Assembly: GCA_964647255.1 (NCBI GenBank) | Contig: CAZYGI010000002.1 | Location: forward strand, 1-64,000 | Reading direction: 5' to 3' | DNA length: 64,000 nucleotides | DNA from: CAWJEL01 sp964647255 | GTDB lineage: Bacteria; Chloroflexota; Anaerolineae; CG2-30-64-16 | In this document: positions 62,250 to 64,000 of the stretch, one piece after another | Layout of the letters: the number at the start of each line of letters is the position of its first letter | Numbering within the stretch: the stretch's first letter is position 1 | Notes under the pieces: model-generated | Told to the model about the DNA's origin: nothing | Database searches by the model: none | The model's input: the letters and a program-made list of their open reading frames with translations, nothing else | Position numbers and translations under genes: made by a program

Positions 62250-64000
62250 TCATACCTTCATACGTGCTGCCGCGACAGCCACCTGGCCCAGGCTGATGCC
62301 GCCGTCGTTCGGCGGCGTCTGCCGGTGGAGCAGGACCTCGAAACCGGCGCGGCTCAACTGCTGCTGGGCGCGCTCGACCAGCAGCCGGTTCTGGAAGCAG
62401 CCGCCTGTCAAAGCCACGCGCGGGCAACCTACGGCCTGCGCCACCGCGGCGATCCCCGCCACCAGCGCGTTATGGAAGCGCGCCGCGATGACGCCGGCCG
62501 GGACATCGCGCCGCAAGTCGGCCAGCAGCGCGTCCAGCAGCGGCAGCCAATCCAACACCAGGGCTGCACGCTCGCCCCCGCCGGCCTCCTCGCCGGTGCG
62601 CCGGACAGGGAACGGATACGCGTGCGGCTCCGCCGGGTCCGCGGCAAACTCCAGCGCCATTGCCGCCTGGCCCTCGAAGTCGACGCGCTGGCCGAGTCCG
62701 GCAAGCGCGGCGATGCCGTCGAACAGGCGGCCGGCGCTGGTGGTGATCGGCGCGTTCACCCCGCGTTCGAGCATCTGGACCAGCACTCGGCGCTCTGACG
62801 GGCGAAATGCCCGCACCGGCGCCAGATCCTCGCGCACCAGGCTCTCCGCGCCGAAGATTTCCCACAGCAGCGCCAGCGCTGCGCGCCGCGGTTCTTTCAC
62901 CGCCGCGTCACCGCCCGGCAGTCGAAACGGGCGCAGGTGTGCGACGCGTGTGAAGCCGGCCGCGTCGCCCAGCAGGAACTCGCCCCCCCAGATCGTCCCG
63001 TCCACGCCGTACCCGGTGCCGTCCCAAGTGACGCCCAGCGCCGGGCCTTCGGCCTGGTTTTCCGCCAGGCACGCGGCCAGGTGCGCGTGGTGATGCTGGA
63101 CGCCGACGATGGAGGGTGGACGATCGTCGGCGTCCGGTCGTCTATGGTCCGCCCTCGCCCATTTCGTCGAGAGATAGTCCGGGTGGAGGTCGTGAGCGAT
63201 CGCGATCGGTTCAGCTTCGTACAACTGCAAGAAGTCGGCGATGACCTTCTCGAACGCCGCAAAAGCCTCCGGTGTCTCCAAGTCGCCGATATGCTGGCTG
63301 ATGAAGACCTGCCGGCCGACGCTCAGCGCGATCGTGTTCTTCAGGTGCGCGCCGACGGCCAGAATAGTCGGTGCTTTGTCGCGCAGGAACACCGGCAGCG
63401 GCGCATAGCCGCGCGCCCGGCGTAGCAGCCGCGGCGCACCGGCGACGATCCAGGCCACGCTGTCGTCCACGTGGCGAGCGATGGGCCGGTCGTGCACCAG
63501 GAACGCATCGGCGATGCCGCCGAGCCGTGCGAACGCCTCGGTCTCGTCGGTGCAGATCGGCTCGTCGCTCAGGTTGCCGCTTGTGGCGATCAGCGGGCAG
63601 CCGACCTCGGCCAGCAGCAGATGGTGCAGCGGCGTGTAAGGCAGCATCACGCCGAGATACGGGTTTCCGGGCGCAACGGCCTCGCTGAGGTGGAACGCAG
63701 TGCGGCTGCCGGTCAGCGCGTCCGCGTCCGGCGCTGCGTTTGCGCGGGGCAGCAGGACGATCGGCGCCTCGACGGACGACAACAGGGCCGCCGCCTCCGG
63801 CGTGACCTCGCACAGCGTGCGCGCTTGATCGAGATCGCGCACCATGAGGGCGAACGGCTTATCCCCGCGCCGCTTACGCGCCCGCAGGTTCGCCACGGCG
63901 GCTTCATGCCCTGCATCCGCCATCAGCAAGAAGCCGCCCAGCCCCTTAACCGCGACGATCTCGCCCTCGCGCAGCGCGGCGGCGGCGTCGAGCAATGCAG
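62250..64000 (-). CDS. hypF: carbamoyltransferase HypF (C-terminal part, cut by the window edge)
   Basis: About 583 residues of HypF; the N-terminal acylphosphatase and zinc-finger part lies beyond the right edge. Present are the YrdC-like domain (KGLGGFLLMADA; GDKPFALMVRD; LIATSGNLSDEPI) and the Kae1-like carbamoyltransferase domain (VQHHHAH; GTGYGVDGTIWGGE; LTGGCFQNRLL). It makes the CN ligand precursor from carbamoyl phosphate. About 16 residues (HRRPDADDRPPSIVG) between the DYLSTKWA helix and the HHHAH metal motif are encoded by a word tract, an in-frame insertion in a key region. Confidence 0.94.
   Translation of the reverse strand, partial: ALLDAAAALREGEIVAVKGLGGFLLMADAGHEAAVANLRARKRRGDKPFALMVRDLDQARTLCEVTPEAAALLSSVEAPIVLLPRANAAPDADALTGSRTAFHLSEAVAPGNPYLGVMLPYTPLHHLLLAEVGCPLIATSGNLSDEPICTDETEAFARLGGIADAFLVHDRPIARHVDDSVAWIVAGAPRLLRRARGYAPLPVFLRDKAPTILAVGAHLKNTIALSVGRQVFISQHIGDLETPEAFAAFEKVIADFLQLYEAEPIAIAHDLHPDYLSTKWARADHRRPDADDRPPSIVGVQHHHAHLAACLAENQAEGPALGVTWDGTGYGVDGTIWGGEFLLGDAAGFTRVAHLRPFRLPGGDAAVKEPRRAALALLWEIFGAESLVREDLAPVRAFRPSERRVLVQMLERGVNAPITTSAGRLFDGIAALAGLGQRVDFEGQAAMALEFAADPAEPHAYPFPVRRTGEEAGGGERAALVLDWLPLLDALLADLRRDVPAGVIAARFHNALVAGIAAVAQAVGCPRVALTGGCFQNRLLVERAQQQLSRAGFEVLLHRQTPPNDGGISLGQVAVAAARMKV
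63101..63156. repeat. mirrored word tract inside hypF
   Basis: GACGATGGAGGGTGGACG on the left and GTCCGGTCGTCTATGGTCC on the right belong to the same word family as the tracts at 12405, 38001 and 61907. It keeps the reading frame. Confidence 0.85.

Overview
The window is GC-rich (roughly 65 percent by eye) and densely coded, with many GTG and TTG starts. It probably comes from an uncultured member of the phylum Chloroflexota (Anaerolineae/Caldilineae-like). The pointers are a CSLREA/DUF11 surface protein, a small secreted protein ending in YLPLVLK, a groESL operon under CIRCE control, DnaD/DnaI-type primosome genes, a DUF151 protein and a bacterial HerA-NurA set. The taxon is inferred from gene content; no rRNA gene is present. 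I found no rRNA, tRNA, CRISPR array or insertion sequence.

Layout. 0-6.7 kb (+): surface protein, polytopic glycosyltransferase-like protein and O-antigen-ligase-like protein. 6.9-10.6 kb (+): a partner-switching set (STAS antagonist, RsbW-like kinase, four-GAF RsbU-like phosphatase). 10.7-12.9 kb (-): groES-groEL with a perfect CIRCE and sigma-70 promoter. 12.9-19.2 kb (-): replication genes (DnaB, DnaD, a tandem-duplicated DnaC/IstB-type ATPase, SSB) with a pentapeptide-repeat protein, a DUF151 protein and a GNAT enzyme. 19.4-32.4 kb (-): an M14 peptidase and a break-repair set (nurA, HAS-barrel protein, herA, sbcD). That set is spaced out by an SDR, an M32 peptidase, a NotI-like restriction-modification pair and a GxxExxY gene framed by 31-bp direct repeats. 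32.5-36.3 kb (+): a PP2C/beta-propeller-like membrane protein and an LCP protein.

36.4-59.4 kb (+) is an energy supercluster. A regulatory block (DRTGG, CBS-HATPase, DRTGG, PHP) leads into a soluble [NiFe] hydrogenase (NuoE-like, HATPase, 2Fe-2S protein, ferritin-like, NuoF-GltD fusion, HoxU/NuoG-like, HoxY, HoxH, protease). A second parallel set follows: NuoE-like, a second NuoF-GltD fusion, a selenocysteine formate dehydrogenase with an in-frame UGA and SECIS, ferritin-like, FdhD, an NDK-like protein, FocA and an AsnC ligand-binding domain. HypE, HypD, HypC and HypF (partial, cut by the right edge) face it from 59.7 to 64 kb. Together these suggest NAD(P)-linked interconversion of formate, CO2 and H2, with flavin-based electron bifurcation as a possibility.

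The most unusual DNA-level feature is a set of short periodic word tracts, many built as a forward half followed by a reverse-complement half. Most lie just after stop codons at gene junctions. Three are partly translated in frame: inside the glycosyltransferase, at the N-terminus of the PHP protein and inside HypF. One family frames the GxxExxY nuclease-like gene.
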